DNA of 64,000 nucleotides from Mucilaginibacter terrae (GCF_031951985.1 NZ_JAVLVU010000001.1:62001-126000), one strand, 5' to 3'. Positions 28,891 through 37,672 are shown, numbered from the stretch's first letter. Made by a program: numbers and translations. The notes: a model not told the origin generated them from the sequence alone.

Positions 28891-29118
28891 ATGAGCAAGT
28901 GTATAATGATACCTTGCTTATTGTTAGGCTTGTGCATGTATACGGCTGTATATGCTCAAACCGGTAACATCCATCTTAGCTGGGCAGGCAATAAAGCGCC
29001 TGACCCCCGGCACATACAATGGCTGTTACCTGGAACAGTGCAAAGCGCACTAACGGCATTGTACGTTACGGACTTGATAGCCTTCGGCTTAAACAACAAG
29101 TTGAATCGGCTGATATAA
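28891..29118 (+). pseudogene. N-terminal piece of a frameshifted purple acid phosphatase
   Basis: From the ATG at 28891 this frame encodes a signal peptide (MSKCIMIPCLLLGLCMYT, cleavage near VYAQ) and the start of the N-terminal Ig-like domain (NIHLSWAGN, PDPRHIQ), then runs into unrelated residues. Adding one base after nt 29018 would join it to the next ORF as DPRHIQMAVTWNS, the order expected for purple acid phosphatases. So this is the export signal and first strand of the gene that continues at 29019-30155, separated by a one-base deletion or a base-calling error in the AA run at 29018-29019. Confidence 0.7.
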
Positions 29119-30155
29119 AGGTTAAGGGCGGTAATGACAGTAGTTATAATTACAAGGCTGAAATTAAAAACCTGAACCCAGGAACGCGCTATTATTATCA
29201 ATGCGGATCAGAAGCAGGAGGCTGGAGTGCGGTCTATACTTTTAAAACAGCGCCTATACCCGGAAAGAAAGGGAAGTATACCATTGGCGTTTGGGGCGAT
29301 ACCCAAAATAATGCCGGGAATTTGGCTTTCGAACAAACAAGTAAGATCGTTGACCAGCTGGCAAAGTTTCCGCTGGATTTAAGTATACACATGGGAGACA
29401 TTGTTGAAAATGGCTCGGTTGAAAACAGTTGGTTTGACTTTTTAAAAATTGCGCAGCCGGTTACATCCAAAGCTCCTTTTATGCCAGTGGTAGGAAATCA
29501 TGATGTGGTTAACAACATTGATCAAATCAATTTTCAAAAGCCCTTTCAAATATTTTACAATTCATTTCAATTACCTAACCAATACTTAAATTATTCTTAT
29601 GATTATGGAAATGTCCACTTTGTAGCAATTAACTCTGGTTTTGCACAGGGAGCAGCAAAGGTGGGCAAGGTATTGTTACATCAAAACTCACCAGATTACA
29701 TTTGGCTGGAAAAAGATCTATCTGCCGCACGCAAGAATAAAAATGTTACCTGGATAATTTTATATACGCATTATCCGGTATATTCCTTTGGGGTAAGCCA
29801 CATACAGGAGTGGCAGCATAACCTCAGTCCAATTTTAGATAGGTATAAAGTTGACCTGTGCTTAAGCGGACACCGCCATGTATATGAAAGACACAAAGCT
29901 ATTCGGACTAACGCGGAGGAAGATCTTAAATTTGGCAGTTATTATGACCATTCCAACGGAACAGTATATATAACCAATGGCTCATCGGGAGGTTCTTTAC
30001 AGGGAGTAGGAGGTTTTAACATGTCTTCGATTGTGTTTACACCTAAAGAAAAAACCTTTACCTACGCTATTATGACTGTTGACGGGAACTCCATACATTA
30101 TGATGTATATGATCAAAATGATCATAAAATAGATTTTTTCAAGATCGTTAAATAA
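29019..30155 (+). CDS. Purple acid phosphatase-like metallophosphoesterase (main part, 5' end frameshifted)
   Basis: The ORF encodes the rest of the Ig-like domain (MAVTWNSAKRTNGIVRYG) and the metallophosphatase core with GVWGDTQNN, HMGDIVENG, VGNHDV, LYTHYPVYSFG and SGHRHVYERH, the purple-acid-phosphatase motif set. On its own it lacks a signal peptide; that is supplied in another frame at 28891-29018. If the frameshift is genuine the product would stay in the cytoplasm or not be made. It is the last gene of the second SusCD block and the counterpart of the enzyme at 18772-20193. Confidence 0.85.
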   Translation: MAVTWNSAKRTNGIVRYGLDSLRLKQQVESADIKVKGGNDSSYNYKAEIKNLNPGTRYYYQCGSEAGGWSAVYTFKTAPIPGKKGKYTIGVWGDTQNNAGNLAFEQTSKIVDQLAKFPLDLSIHMGDIVENGSVENSWFDFLKIAQPVTSKAPFMPVVGNHDVVNNIDQINFQKPFQIFYNSFQLPNQYLNYSYDYGNVHFVAINSGFAQGAAKVGKVLLHQNSPDYIWLEKDLSAARKNKNVTWIILYTHYPVYSFGVSHIQEWQHNLSPILDRYKVDLCLSGHRHVYERHKAIRTNAEEDLKFGSYYDHSNGTVYITNGSSGGSLQGVGGFNMSSIVFTPKEKTFTYAIMTVDGNSIHYDVYDQNDHKIDFFKIVK

Positions 30156-30222
30156 CCCAATCAATTATAGTGCTTGCAGTACTACCATTGATTTAACCAT
30201 AAAGGCGATAAATTATTTATTA

Positions 30223-30239
30223 CTACAGAAATTCTACAG
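30223..30239. promoter_or_regulatory. Direct-repeat operator for an OmpR-type response regulator
   Basis: CTACAG-AAATT-CTACAG, two identical hexamers 11 bases apart, lies 36 bases before the PAP2 phosphatase start. Its complement (CTGTAG-N5-CTGTAG) matches CTGTAG-GAAAT-CTGTAA at 33161-33177 between the response regulator and the TonB-dependent receptor. An 11-bp period is usual for OmpR/PhoB-family binding sites. Confidence 0.5.
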
Positions 30240-30274
30240 TTTCTTGGAGTAAATAGCGGCACTTAACACCGCTT

Positions 30275-31120
30275 ATGAAATTCATCATATTTATAGTTCT
30301 GTTTCTGTTAGTTAACACCGCCCGGCTATCTGCCCAAATCGTTGAAAAAGACACGTCCGGCAAAAACATCGTTGATACGTTGAAGAAAGACCTGTTAACA
30401 GCACCTGATACGGTACAGTACCTCCGCAGTAAATTTATTTCCCTTATTCCGCCAGCAGCATTAGTGAGCTATGGTATAACCTCATTTTATGCCCGCCCGC
30501 TTCGCAGGCTCGACCATTATATTTACAAAGAAGCGCAGGAGCATAATATTTCTACTAAAGCAACCCTCGAAGATTATTTTCAGAATGCACCGGTAATATT
30601 GGTATACGGCTTAAATCTTGCAGGTGTGCATGGTAAAAATACGTTTATCGATCGTACGCTGATTTTTGTGATGGCGCAGGGCATGTTGCAGTTAACCCTG
30701 AATACATTAAAGCATTCCACTCAACGCCTGCGGCCTAATGAAACCGACCGGCTGTCTTTCCCCTCTGGCCATACAGGTAATGCCTTTGCCGGGGCAGAAT
30801 TTATGGCGCAGGAATTTAGCGGAAAATCAGTTTACTATGGTTTAGCAGGTTATGCCTTTGCCACAACAACCGGTGTGTTTCGCATCTATCACCGCGACCA
30901 TTGGTTGAGCGATGTTATTGCTGGCGCCGGTTTTGGTATTTTGGCTACCAAAGGTGCCTATCTGCTGTATCCATATATTCGCAACGCACTATTTAAAGCT
31001 AAGGAAGATAAACCAAACACTATTGACGAGATTAGGCGAAAAGCAAAAACAAGTTCATCACTATTACTTCCATCTTATCAAAACGGTTCGTTGGGCTTAA
31101 CTTTTGTGGCCGGTTTCTAA
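30275..31120 (+). CDS. PAP2-family phosphatase, exported
   Basis: This 281-residue protein has a signal peptide (~1-20, ARLSAQ) and the three-part PAP2/acid phosphatase signature: KHSTQRLRP (K-x6-RP), FPSGHTGNAFA (PSGH) and RIYHRDHWLSD (R-x5-H-x3-D). Hydrophobic stretches between the motifs fit membrane helices. It would remove phosphate from a lipid or small phosphoester on the periplasmic side. A direct-repeat motif shared with the two-component/receptor intergenic region precedes it, so it is probably under the adjacent response regulator (32452-33129). It converges on the histidine kinase gene, with a hairpin between them. Confidence 0.88.
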   Translation: MKFIIFIVLFLLVNTARLSAQIVEKDTSGKNIVDTLKKDLLTAPDTVQYLRSKFISLIPPAALVSYGITSFYARPLRRLDHYIYKEAQEHNISTKATLEDYFQNAPVILVYGLNLAGVHGKNTFIDRTLIFVMAQGMLQLTLNTLKHSTQRLRPNETDRLSFPSGHTGNAFAGAEFMAQEFSGKSVYYGLAGYAFATTTGVFRIYHRDHWLSDVIAGAGFGILATKGAYLLYPYIRNALFKAKEDKPNTIDEIRRKAKTSSSLLLPSYQNGSLGLTFVAGF

Positions 31121-31144
31121 AAAATGTGTTTTTTAAGCCGGCCA
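31107..31144. terminator. Bidirectional terminator-like hairpin between converging genes
   Basis: TGGCCGG (31107-31113) pairs with CCGGCCA (31138-31144), extended by T/A pairs on the inner side, across an A/T-rich loop. It overlaps the stop codon of the PAP2 gene and lies 52 bases past the end of the convergent histidine kinase gene. Confidence 0.45.
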
Positions 31145-31195
31145 TTCTTTACAAGATTGACTTCATATGAATGTCGTCACCAACCGTATACGTCT

Positions 31196-32455
31196 TCAAG
31201 CAGTAGGGGCAAAGGTTATGATAAAATGGTGTACACCGTTAAGGTGCATATAAGCGAGATTGAAACCGTACATGTCGCAAATTTGCTTGCTGATCGTGAG
31301 GCCAAGACCCGAGCCTTCTGAGGAAGCAGATTTCTGGAAACGCCTGAACAGGTTTTCGGTATTCAATTTATCAGCATTACTACTGTTGCTTACCTGTAAT
31401 TTAAGATGATTGAGTTCTGTGCTGATAAAACCTCCGGGTTTATTATGCCGTAATGCATTACTAATTAGGTTACTAATAAGTACCTCCATCAAAAGCAAGC
31501 TCGCTTTCATTGGCTTATCATCCAGGTGGCTTTCAATAGTAATTTCTCGCGCAATAATAGGCTCTTCAAACTGGTTCAGCGCCTCTTCTACCAATATTTT
31601 AAGGTTAAGGTCTTGTTTGTCGGCAATTAACCTATTCTCAATTTTAGCCAGTAACAACATTGATTTGTTAAGGCGGGTAAGCCTGGTAACCGATGCATAC
31701 ATATCGTTGAGCAGCCTGCTTTGGGTGTCGGTAAATTCACCGGTTTGTACAAAAGTATCCAGTTTTGAATTAATGACCGAAATGGGTGTCATTAACTCAT
31801 GCGAGGCATTCTCGGTAAATGCCTTGAGGGCTTGGTAATCGTCTTTAACCCGGTCGGCCATCAGGTTAACAGCGCTATCCAGCTCTCTAAACTCATCAAT
31901 ACCCGATGGTACCGTTTTAACAGAGCTGTTTTCGGCCAGATTAAATGCTTTCAGTTGTTCTAATATCTTATAAAAGGGCTTCCAAATATTTGACAGGATG
32001 ATACGGTTGAGGAAAAAAAGTGCCGCCAACAAGGCTACAATTAGTCCAAGTGTAATGAGGAAGATAACTTTAATCAGGTCTTCAGTTTCTACTTTAGATT
32101 GCACCACCACAACCCGGTATTGCTTACCCTGTACTTTAACCCAGGTATAAAGTGCACGAGCCGATTCCAGTTCTTCATCCTTGAGATCGCGGTATACCGT
32201 ATCCACAAATTTTCGTTGTTGCGGGGTGTTAACGGAGGTAAAAAGTATAGCCTGGTGATTGGTACTAAAAACGTGAGGTAAGGTACCGTTCAGCAAGGCA
32301 TAATCGCGAACTTCGTGTTCTTCAACCTCCAGTGCTTTGTCAACCTGCCTTGATAATACGGCTGTTATGGCAAAGTAATAGGCCACAGCGGCAACCAACA
32401 TAATAGCCGTAGTAATGGCAATAGTGGAGCGGTTATATCGGGTAAGCAATTTCAT
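31196..32455 (-). CDS. Sensor histidine kinase
   Basis: This 419-residue protein has two membrane helices (~14-34 and ~130-152) enclosing a ~95-residue periplasmic sensor region, a HisKA domain with the phospho-acceptor in ENASHELMTPIS (about residue 217) and an HATPase domain with NLISNALRHNKPGG (N box) and GSGLGLTISKQI (G box). It should phosphorylate the response regulator whose gene overlaps its start by 4 bases (ATGA), so the two are translationally coupled. The signal sensed is unknown; neighbours suggest phosphate ester, metal or envelope conditions. Confidence 0.93.
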   Translation of the reverse strand: MKLLTRYNRSTIAITTAIMLVAAVAYYFAITAVLSRQVDKALEVEEHEVRDYALLNGTLPHVFSTNHQAILFTSVNTPQQRKFVDTVYRDLKDEELESARALYTWVKVQGKQYRVVVVQSKVETEDLIKVIFLITLGLIVALLAALFFLNRIILSNIWKPFYKILEQLKAFNLAENSSVKTVPSGIDEFRELDSAVNLMADRVKDDYQALKAFTENASHELMTPISVINSKLDTFVQTGEFTDTQSRLLNDMYASVTRLTRLNKSMLLLAKIENRLIADKQDLNLKILVEEALNQFEEPIIAREITIESHLDDKPMKASLLLMEVLISNLISNALRHNKPGGFISTELNHLKLQVSNSSNADKLNTENLFRRFQKSASSEGSGLGLTISKQICDMYGFNLAYMHLNGVHHFIITFAPTA

Positions 32456-33129
32456 GCCGTGGTAAACTTATAGCCCATGCCATAGGCAGCCTGAATATAA
32501 TCATTCCCACCCGCTTCCAACATTTTTTTGCGTAAGTTTTTGATGTGCGAATAGATAAAATCAAAATTGTCGGCCATGTCAACACTGTCTCCCCATAAAT
32601 GCTCGGCTATTGCATTTTTAGATACCACTTTGCCTTTGTTGGCTAAAAAATACAGCAGTAAAGCATATTCTTTAGGGGTTAGTTTTATGGCCACATCGTT
32701 TATCTGCACTTCCTTTGCCGATAGTTCAATGTCTATTTCTTTAAACCGTAAATGATTATTGCCATCAAATGATTTACGACGTACAATAGCAGCAACGCGG
32801 GCACGCAATTCAGAGAGATGAAAAGGTTTGGTCAGGTAATCATCGGCTCCTAAATCAAGACCGTTCAGCCGGTCATCAAGTGAGTTTTTTGCAGAAATTA
32901 TCAGTATCCCGTCTGTATGCTGCTCGTGCTTCAGATGCTTTAAAATATCTAAACCACTGCCATCGGGTAAGGTAATATCAAGTACTATGCAATCATAACG
33001 ATAGAGGTTAACCTTGCCCATGGCCGAGCTAAAATCGAAAGCAGTTTCGCATATGCTGCCTTCTTCGTTAAAGTACTCCTCCATACTTTCCCGTAACCCT
33101 GCTTCGTCTTCAATAACCAGTAGTTTCAC
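32452..33129 (-). CDS. OmpR-family response regulator
   Basis: The 225-residue protein has a receiver domain with acidic pocket (VIEDE), phospho-acceptor Asp52 (CIVLDITLPDGSG) and the conserved lysine (YLTKPFHLSELRARV), then a winged-helix effector domain (KLTPKEYALLLYFLANKG, IYSHIKNLRKKM). It begins with GTG at 33129. Gene order regulator-kinase with a 4-base overlap is an operon. CTGTAG direct repeats lie 32-48 bases upstream of its start, in the intergenic region shared with the divergent TonB-dependent receptor, and again before the PAP2 gene, consistent with autoregulation and control of both neighbours. Confidence 0.93.
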   Translation of the reverse strand: MKLLVIEDEAGLRESMEEYFNEEGSICETAFDFSSAMGKVNLYRYDCIVLDITLPDGSGLDILKHLKHEQHTDGILIISAKNSLDDRLNGLDLGADDYLTKPFHLSELRARVAAIVRRKSFDGNNHLRFKEIDIELSAKEVQINDVAIKLTPKEYALLLYFLANKGKVVSKNAIAEHLWGDSVDMADNFDFIYSHIKNLRKKMLEAGGNDYIQAAYGMGYKFTTA

Positions 33130-33160
33130 TGTAGTTTTTCATCAAAGTTACCGTAAAATT

Positions 33161-33177
33161 CTGTAGGAAATCTGTAA
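33161..33177. promoter_or_regulatory. Direct-repeat operator in the response regulator/receptor intergenic region
   Basis: CTGTAG-GAAAT-CTGTAA, hexamers 11 bases apart, between the divergent response regulator (start 33129) and TonB-dependent receptor (start 33258). A further single CTACAG is at 33233-33238. See the matching site at 30223-30239. Confidence 0.5.
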
Positions 33178-33257
33178 GGCATAAATTGGGCTAATTTAAT
33201 CATCATGTAACAACAGCATGACAATACCTAACCTACAGATTTAATCCAAAATCGTTC

Positions 33258-35717
33258 ATGAGTTTTGCACAAATGAAATGGATTACTACACTTTTGCTTG
33301 CCCTGGTAAGCACCATCGTATCAGCACAAAATAAAGGAAAAATAACCGGTAAAATAATTGATGCCAATAGTAAGGCAGCCATTGATTACGCTACCGTGAG
33401 CATCTATCAGCAGGGAAGCGAAAAGCCATCGGGCGGAACCATTAGTGATGATAAAGGCAATTTTACGCTTGATAAACTGGCCGATGGCCAATACCGTGTT
33501 GTTGTAAATTTTATAGGCTACCAGGCTTATACAGCTGGTCCTTTCAACATAAAGCAGAGCACTGTAAATGCAGGTAGCATAAGTTTACATTCCTCGAGTA
33601 AGCAACTGGGAGCCGTAACCGTTACCGCTAAAACACCAATAATTGAAAACAAAATTGATAAGATGGTTTACAACGCTGCCAATGATATAACCTCACAGGG
33701 TGGTGTTGCATTAGATGTACTGAAAAAAGTACCGCAAGTGAGTGTGGATATTGACGGCAACGTTGAATTGCAAGGCATTGCGAGTGTGCGTTTTTTAATA
33801 AACGGAAAACCATCAACCATGTTTGGCAGTAGTTTGGCCGATGTACTGGCCTCGCTTCCCGCCAGCCAGATCAAAAGCATTGAGGTGATCACCAGTTCCG
33901 GAGCCAAATATGATGCACAAGGTTTGGGCGGTATCATTAACATTATCCTTAAAGATAACAAAGTACGTGGCATTAACGGTACCGTTAACCTTTCAGCCGG
34001 AACACGCATGAATAATGGGTCGGCCAACCTGAATGTGCGCAGTACAAACTTTGGCATATCGGCTTTTTTTAGTGGCAACGCACAAGTAAATACCCGCACA
34101 TTAAACCTGAATGATCGTACTTCAACAGATGCATCGGGCAGGAACACCCGTTTGGTGCAGGACGGTTATAGCGATTTTAAAAGAGGGGGCTACGAATCAG
34201 GGATCAACTTCGATTGGTCGCTGTCAAAAATGGATAACATTACGGGCTCCTTGGGTTACGACCATTTTAATAATCAAAACTCCGGTTTAACCTCACAAAG
34301 CCAGCAAACAAATGGGTTGGTCGGTGTTACAAGCCAGCGCAACTCGTTAAGTAAATTTAATGCCAATAGTTATGACTGGAGCCTGGATTATAAACACAAA
34401 TTCAAAACCGACGGCCAAGAGCTGGAATTGTTGTACAACTCGAGTTTTGGAAAAAACAATTCGGCGTATAACCAAAGCCAGGTTTACAGCGGGCAGGCCA
34501 ATCCTTTTTCGGCTTCATCGAGCAGTAATCCTGGAACGGATAAGGAAACTAATATTTCGATAGATTATACACACCCGCTTTCAAAAGATGTTGTTTTTGA
34601 AACCGGGGCTAAAACTGTTTTACAATACATTAACAGCACCGCCGCTGTTAATGCTTATAATGCAAACACAAACCTATACGCTTTTGACCCCAACCAATCT
34701 TATAGCCTCAAATACGACCGTAAGATATACGCAGGCTATATTTCGTTAGGTTTTACTGCATTTCATTTTTTTGATATAAAAGCAGGCGGCCGCCTCGAAC
34801 ATACCGATACCCATATCGATTTTCCGGGCACTCTTATCCCATCCTATAATACCTGGGTTCCTACAGCCGTAATCTCGCATAAACTAAGTACAACATCAAC
34901 CCTAAAAATAAGCTACACCAAGCGCGTTGAACGTGCCGAGTACCGCGAAATAAACCCGTTTATTAACCTGAGCGACCCTTACAACATTACTACGGGCAAC
35001 CCGCTGCTAAAGCCCGAAATTGGTAACGTATTTGAGCTGGGTTATAACAAATCATTTGAAGCTGGTGGCAATTTGTACATTGCCCTGTTCTCGCGGCATA
35101 ACACCAATGATGTAAAGACTTATACCAATTTTTACAGCGAGTATCGCGTAGGCGATTCAGTTTACCGCAATGTGTCGGTAACTAACCGGCAAAATATAGG
35201 TACCGAGCAAAATACAGGTATCAGTATTTCCGGCTCGGTTCCTTTTAGTAAAAAGCTGAACCTGCGGACCAATACCACTGTAACCGATAAGTACATTGTC
35301 AATAAAGTGTACGGCGGTCCATCAGTGAATGCCGTCGTCGTCCGTACTAATCTCAATCTTACTTTTCAACTCTCCGAAACTTTTGTGGCCGAAGCCTTTG
35401 GTAACTACAACTCGCCTTTGAAAAACATTCAGGGCCGTACACCGAAATTCATGACGTATAATTTTGCTGTTCGCAAACAGTTTATGGGCAAAAAGGCAAG
35501 TCTTGGTTTTACTACTACAAATCCGTTTGCCAAATATGTTGATCAACTGACCACTATTACGCAAGCAGCCACCACTAACGGATTGCCTTACACCAGCTAT
35601 AATTTAAGACGGGTACCCTATCAATCCTTCGGTGTGAGTTTATCGTGGCGTTTTGGAAAGCTCGATTTTAAGAAGGACAATGAGCAGGACAATATGGCAA
35701 AACCCATTGATAACTAA
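33258..35717 (+). CDS. Outer-membrane beta-barrel / TonB-dependent receptor-like protein
   Basis: This 819-residue protein (start 33258, or the ATG at 33273) has a signal peptide ending VSAQ, a carboxypeptidase-regulatory-like domain (ITGKIIDANSKAAIDYATVSI), a plug domain (LKKVPQVSVDIDGNVELQG, LPASQIKSIEVITSSGAKYDA) and a long barrel, matching the outer membrane beta-barrel family with TonB-dependent-receptor plug that is common in Bacteroidota and lacks a SusD partner. It lies divergent to the two-component genes and next to their putative operator, so it is likely a regulated transporter, perhaps for a metal complex or siderophore. The substrate cannot be read. Confidence 0.88.
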   Translation: MSFAQMKWITTLLLALVSTIVSAQNKGKITGKIIDANSKAAIDYATVSIYQQGSEKPSGGTISDDKGNFTLDKLADGQYRVVVNFIGYQAYTAGPFNIKQSTVNAGSISLHSSSKQLGAVTVTAKTPIIENKIDKMVYNAANDITSQGGVALDVLKKVPQVSVDIDGNVELQGIASVRFLINGKPSTMFGSSLADVLASLPASQIKSIEVITSSGAKYDAQGLGGIINIILKDNKVRGINGTVNLSAGTRMNNGSANLNVRSTNFGISAFFSGNAQVNTRTLNLNDRTSTDASGRNTRLVQDGYSDFKRGGYESGINFDWSLSKMDNITGSLGYDHFNNQNSGLTSQSQQTNGLVGVTSQRNSLSKFNANSYDWSLDYKHKFKTDGQELELLYNSSFGKNNSAYNQSQVYSGQANPFSASSSSNPGTDKETNISIDYTHPLSKDVVFETGAKTVLQYINSTAAVNAYNANTNLYAFDPNQSYSLKYDRKIYAGYISLGFTAFHFFDIKAGGRLEHTDTHIDFPGTLIPSYNTWVPTAVISHKLSTTSTLKISYTKRVERAEYREINPFINLSDPYNITTGNPLLKPEIGNVFELGYNKSFEAGGNLYIALFSRHNTNDVKTYTNFYSEYRVGDSVYRNVSVTNRQNIGTEQNTGISISGSVPFSKKLNLRTNTTVTDKYIVNKVYGGPSVNAVVVRTNLNLTFQLSETFVAEAFGNYNSPLKNIQGRTPKFMTYNFAVRKQFMGKKASLGFTTTNPFAKYVDQLTTITQAATTNGLPYTSYNLRRVPYQSFGVSLSWRFGKLDFKKDNEQDNMAKPIDN

Positions 35718-35764
35718 TGTTTAAGTAATAGTAAAGGAGGTTTAATGGTATTTTGACTTTGTTA

Positions 35765-35925
35765 TTGGATATTCCGGAGCCGTTGATCAAGGTGTTCCGA
35801 CAATGAGTTCCGATCATTCCGTTACACTCTGACTATACTAACTTACTGATTTAAATATCAAAAACACAGCTCATTGGTCTAAGTCGCACGGAATCACATG
35901 GTCAAGTGAGCCGAAATGTCCATCC
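35765..35925. repeat. IS21-end-like inverted-repeat remnant, copy 1
   Basis: The left arm begins TTGGATATTCCGGAGCCGTT (35765) and continues through GATCAAGGTGTTCCG; the right arm (35889-35925) runs CGGAATCACATGGTCAAGTG, GCCGAAATGTCCATCC and is an imperfect inverted copy, roughly 70 percent by eye. No transposase lies between them. The TTGATCA and TTCCGGA blocks resemble terminal repeats I associate with IS21-family elements of Bacteroidota; the family call is from memory. Confidence 0.5.
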
Positions 35926-36052
35926 AGATGTCCGTATGCTCATTTTGCTGCGTTAAATAAAAATGTAAATTCGCGAGCTGCTAATTGGCAAAGACCTCAA
36001 TGCTCAGAATTTATAGATGTGAAGATTACCCGGCACTCTGTGCTATTTACAA

Positions 36053-36224
36053 TTGGATATTCTGAGAGGCTTGACCAGGCTATTCCGTGCGCTTTGGAGC
36101 AGCGAGTTGTGTAAGCAATTAAGACAAACGCAACTAATTATTAATAAATTAAAATGGTCAACGTGTTACGGAATTAATTGTTTGCTATTCCGGAACGGGG
36201 TGATCAATGGCTCCGGAATGTCCA
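36053..36224. repeat. IS21-end-like inverted-repeat remnant, copy 2
   Basis: The left arm TTGGATATTCTGAGAGGCTT (36053) through GACCAGGCTATTCCG matches the inverse of the right arm CGGAACGGGGTGATCAATGG (36190) through CTCCGGAATGTCCAA. It is the same arrangement as the copy at 35765-35925. The right arm overlaps the start of the truncated MscS gene. The two units and the ~130 bases between them fill most of the 490-base gap between the receptor and the channel gene; no protein-coding gene is seen in it. Confidence 0.5.
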
Positions 36225-37610
36225 ATCACAGGCCGGATCGTTAAATTAAGTAACGACTACAACTTTCAGTCTGATTCCCTCAAATTGCTGCCCTCGGAGC
36301 AGACGATGGATATCTATTATAGGAATAATCTGTTAGTGGCCGTATCAGAGGAAGATGCGCTTTGGCAGCAAACCACTAAGGAATTGCTGGCGAAAAGCTG
36401 GAAAAGCAGCATTGGCAATGCTGTTAAGGCGTACCGTGAAGAAACGAATTGGTCGACTCTGGTCAAGGAAGGTGCAATGGCTTTGGCCGTGTTAATCTTA
36501 TTGATTTATGGAATTAACCGCCTGTTCCGTTTATTATTATCTAAAACCCTTAACCCTGAGGCTTGGTACAGCAAGGGTATCCGTGTCAAAAACTACCAGC
36601 TGGTTGACCCTGCGCAATCAGCCCATGTCTTGCAAGCCTTGATCCGGCTCACTAAATGGGTGGTCATCATCATTCTCATTTACCTGGCTCTACCGGTTTT
36701 GTTTGGCATCTTTCCTTTCACCAAGGACATATCAGATACGCTAATGGGCTATGTGACAACACCACTGAGAAAGATCGGTATGGCCGTTTGGAACTACGTT
36801 CCGAATTTCGTCACTATAGTTGTGCTAGTCATCATCTTTCGCTATGTGCTCAAATTCTTCCGTTATTTAAAAACGGAGATTGAGCGTGGCAAGCTGACCA
36901 TACCCGGATTTTACCCGGATTGGGCTAACCCAACATACCAAATCTTAAGGGTACTGGTTATGGCCTTTATGCTGATCGTGATCTTTCCCTATATGCCGGG
37001 TTCTGATTCGCCTGTATTCAAAGGGGTATCCGTTTTCCTGGGCGTGCTGTTTACCTTTGGGTCGGCAGGTGCGCTGGGCAATATTGTAGCAGGCCTGGTG
37101 TTAACTTACATGCGGGCTTTTAAAATCGGCGACCGGGTAAAGGTCGGCGAGGTTACCGGTGATGTGATCGGCAAATCTCTGCTCGTAACCCGCATCCGGA
37201 CCATCCAAAACGAGATCATTTCTATACCCAACTCCACCGTCATGGGTACACATACTATCAATTACAGCAGCGATGCACCTGTTAATGGTCTGATCGTTCA
37301 CACCACCGTGACCATTGGTTACGATGTGCCCTGGCGACAAGTGCATGACCTGCTCATTAATGCAGCACTTGCTACACCAATGATCGAAAAAGATCCCACG
37401 CCTTACGTGCTTCAAACCAGCCTGGATGATAACTATGTAAGTTACCGGTTGAACGCTTTCACGAAAGAGCCCAACCGGCAGGCAGTGATCTACTCGCATT
37501 TGCATGCCAACATTCAGGATATCTTTAGTGAAGCTGGCGTAGAAATTATGTCACCGCATTATTCAGCTCTACGGGATGGAAATGCGACTACTATCCCAAA
37601 AGTCAATTAG
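36207..37610 (+). CDS. MscS-family mechanosensitive channel, N-terminally truncated
   Basis: The 467-residue ORF has several membrane helices (~90-108, ~145-170, ~195-220, ~250-270, ~280-300) and the MscS pore and beta domain: FTFGSAGALGNIVAGLVLTY followed by FKIGDRVKVGEVTGDVIGKS and IPNSTVMGTHTINYS. Homologues of this layout in the phylum, as I recall them, carry a signal peptide and about 60-70 more residues before the RIVKLSNDYNF segment. Here that segment begins right after the right arm of the inverted-repeat remnant, and the first ~10 codons are repeat sequence. The gene has therefore probably lost its own 5' end and export signal. Whether the ORF is still expressed from inside the repeat is unknown. 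Confidence 0.82.
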   Translation: MAPECPITGRIVKLSNDYNFQSDSLKLLPSEQTMDIYYRNNLLVAVSEEDALWQQTTKELLAKSWKSSIGNAVKAYREETNWSTLVKEGAMALAVLILLIYGINRLFRLLLSKTLNPEAWYSKGIRVKNYQLVDPAQSAHVLQALIRLTKWVVIIILIYLALPVLFGIFPFTKDISDTLMGYVTTPLRKIGMAVWNYVPNFVTIVVLVIIFRYVLKFFRYLKTEIERGKLTIPGFYPDWANPTYQILRVLVMAFMLIVIFPYMPGSDSPVFKGVSVFLGVLFTFGSAGALGNIVAGLVLTYMRAFKIGDRVKVGEVTGDVIGKSLLVTRIRTIQNEIISIPNSTVMGTHTINYSSDAPVNGLIVHTTVTIGYDVPWRQVHDLLINAALATPMIEKDPTPYVLQTSLDDNYVSYRLNAFTKEPNRQAVIYSHLHANIQDIFSEAGVEIMSPHYSALRDGNATTIPKVN

Positions 37611-37672
37611 TTTCTGAATCAGGTTTCAAAACGATTTAAACTGTTTTATAACTGGATTGAACTAAAAATATC

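Noticed and set aside
31124..31321. 65-residue plus-strand ORF after the PAP2 gene
   Set aside because: It is antisense to the histidine kinase C-terminus and overlaps the terminator hairpin.
36053..36244. 63-residue plus-strand ORF
   Set aside because: It lies wholly within the inverted-repeat remnant and shows no coding character.
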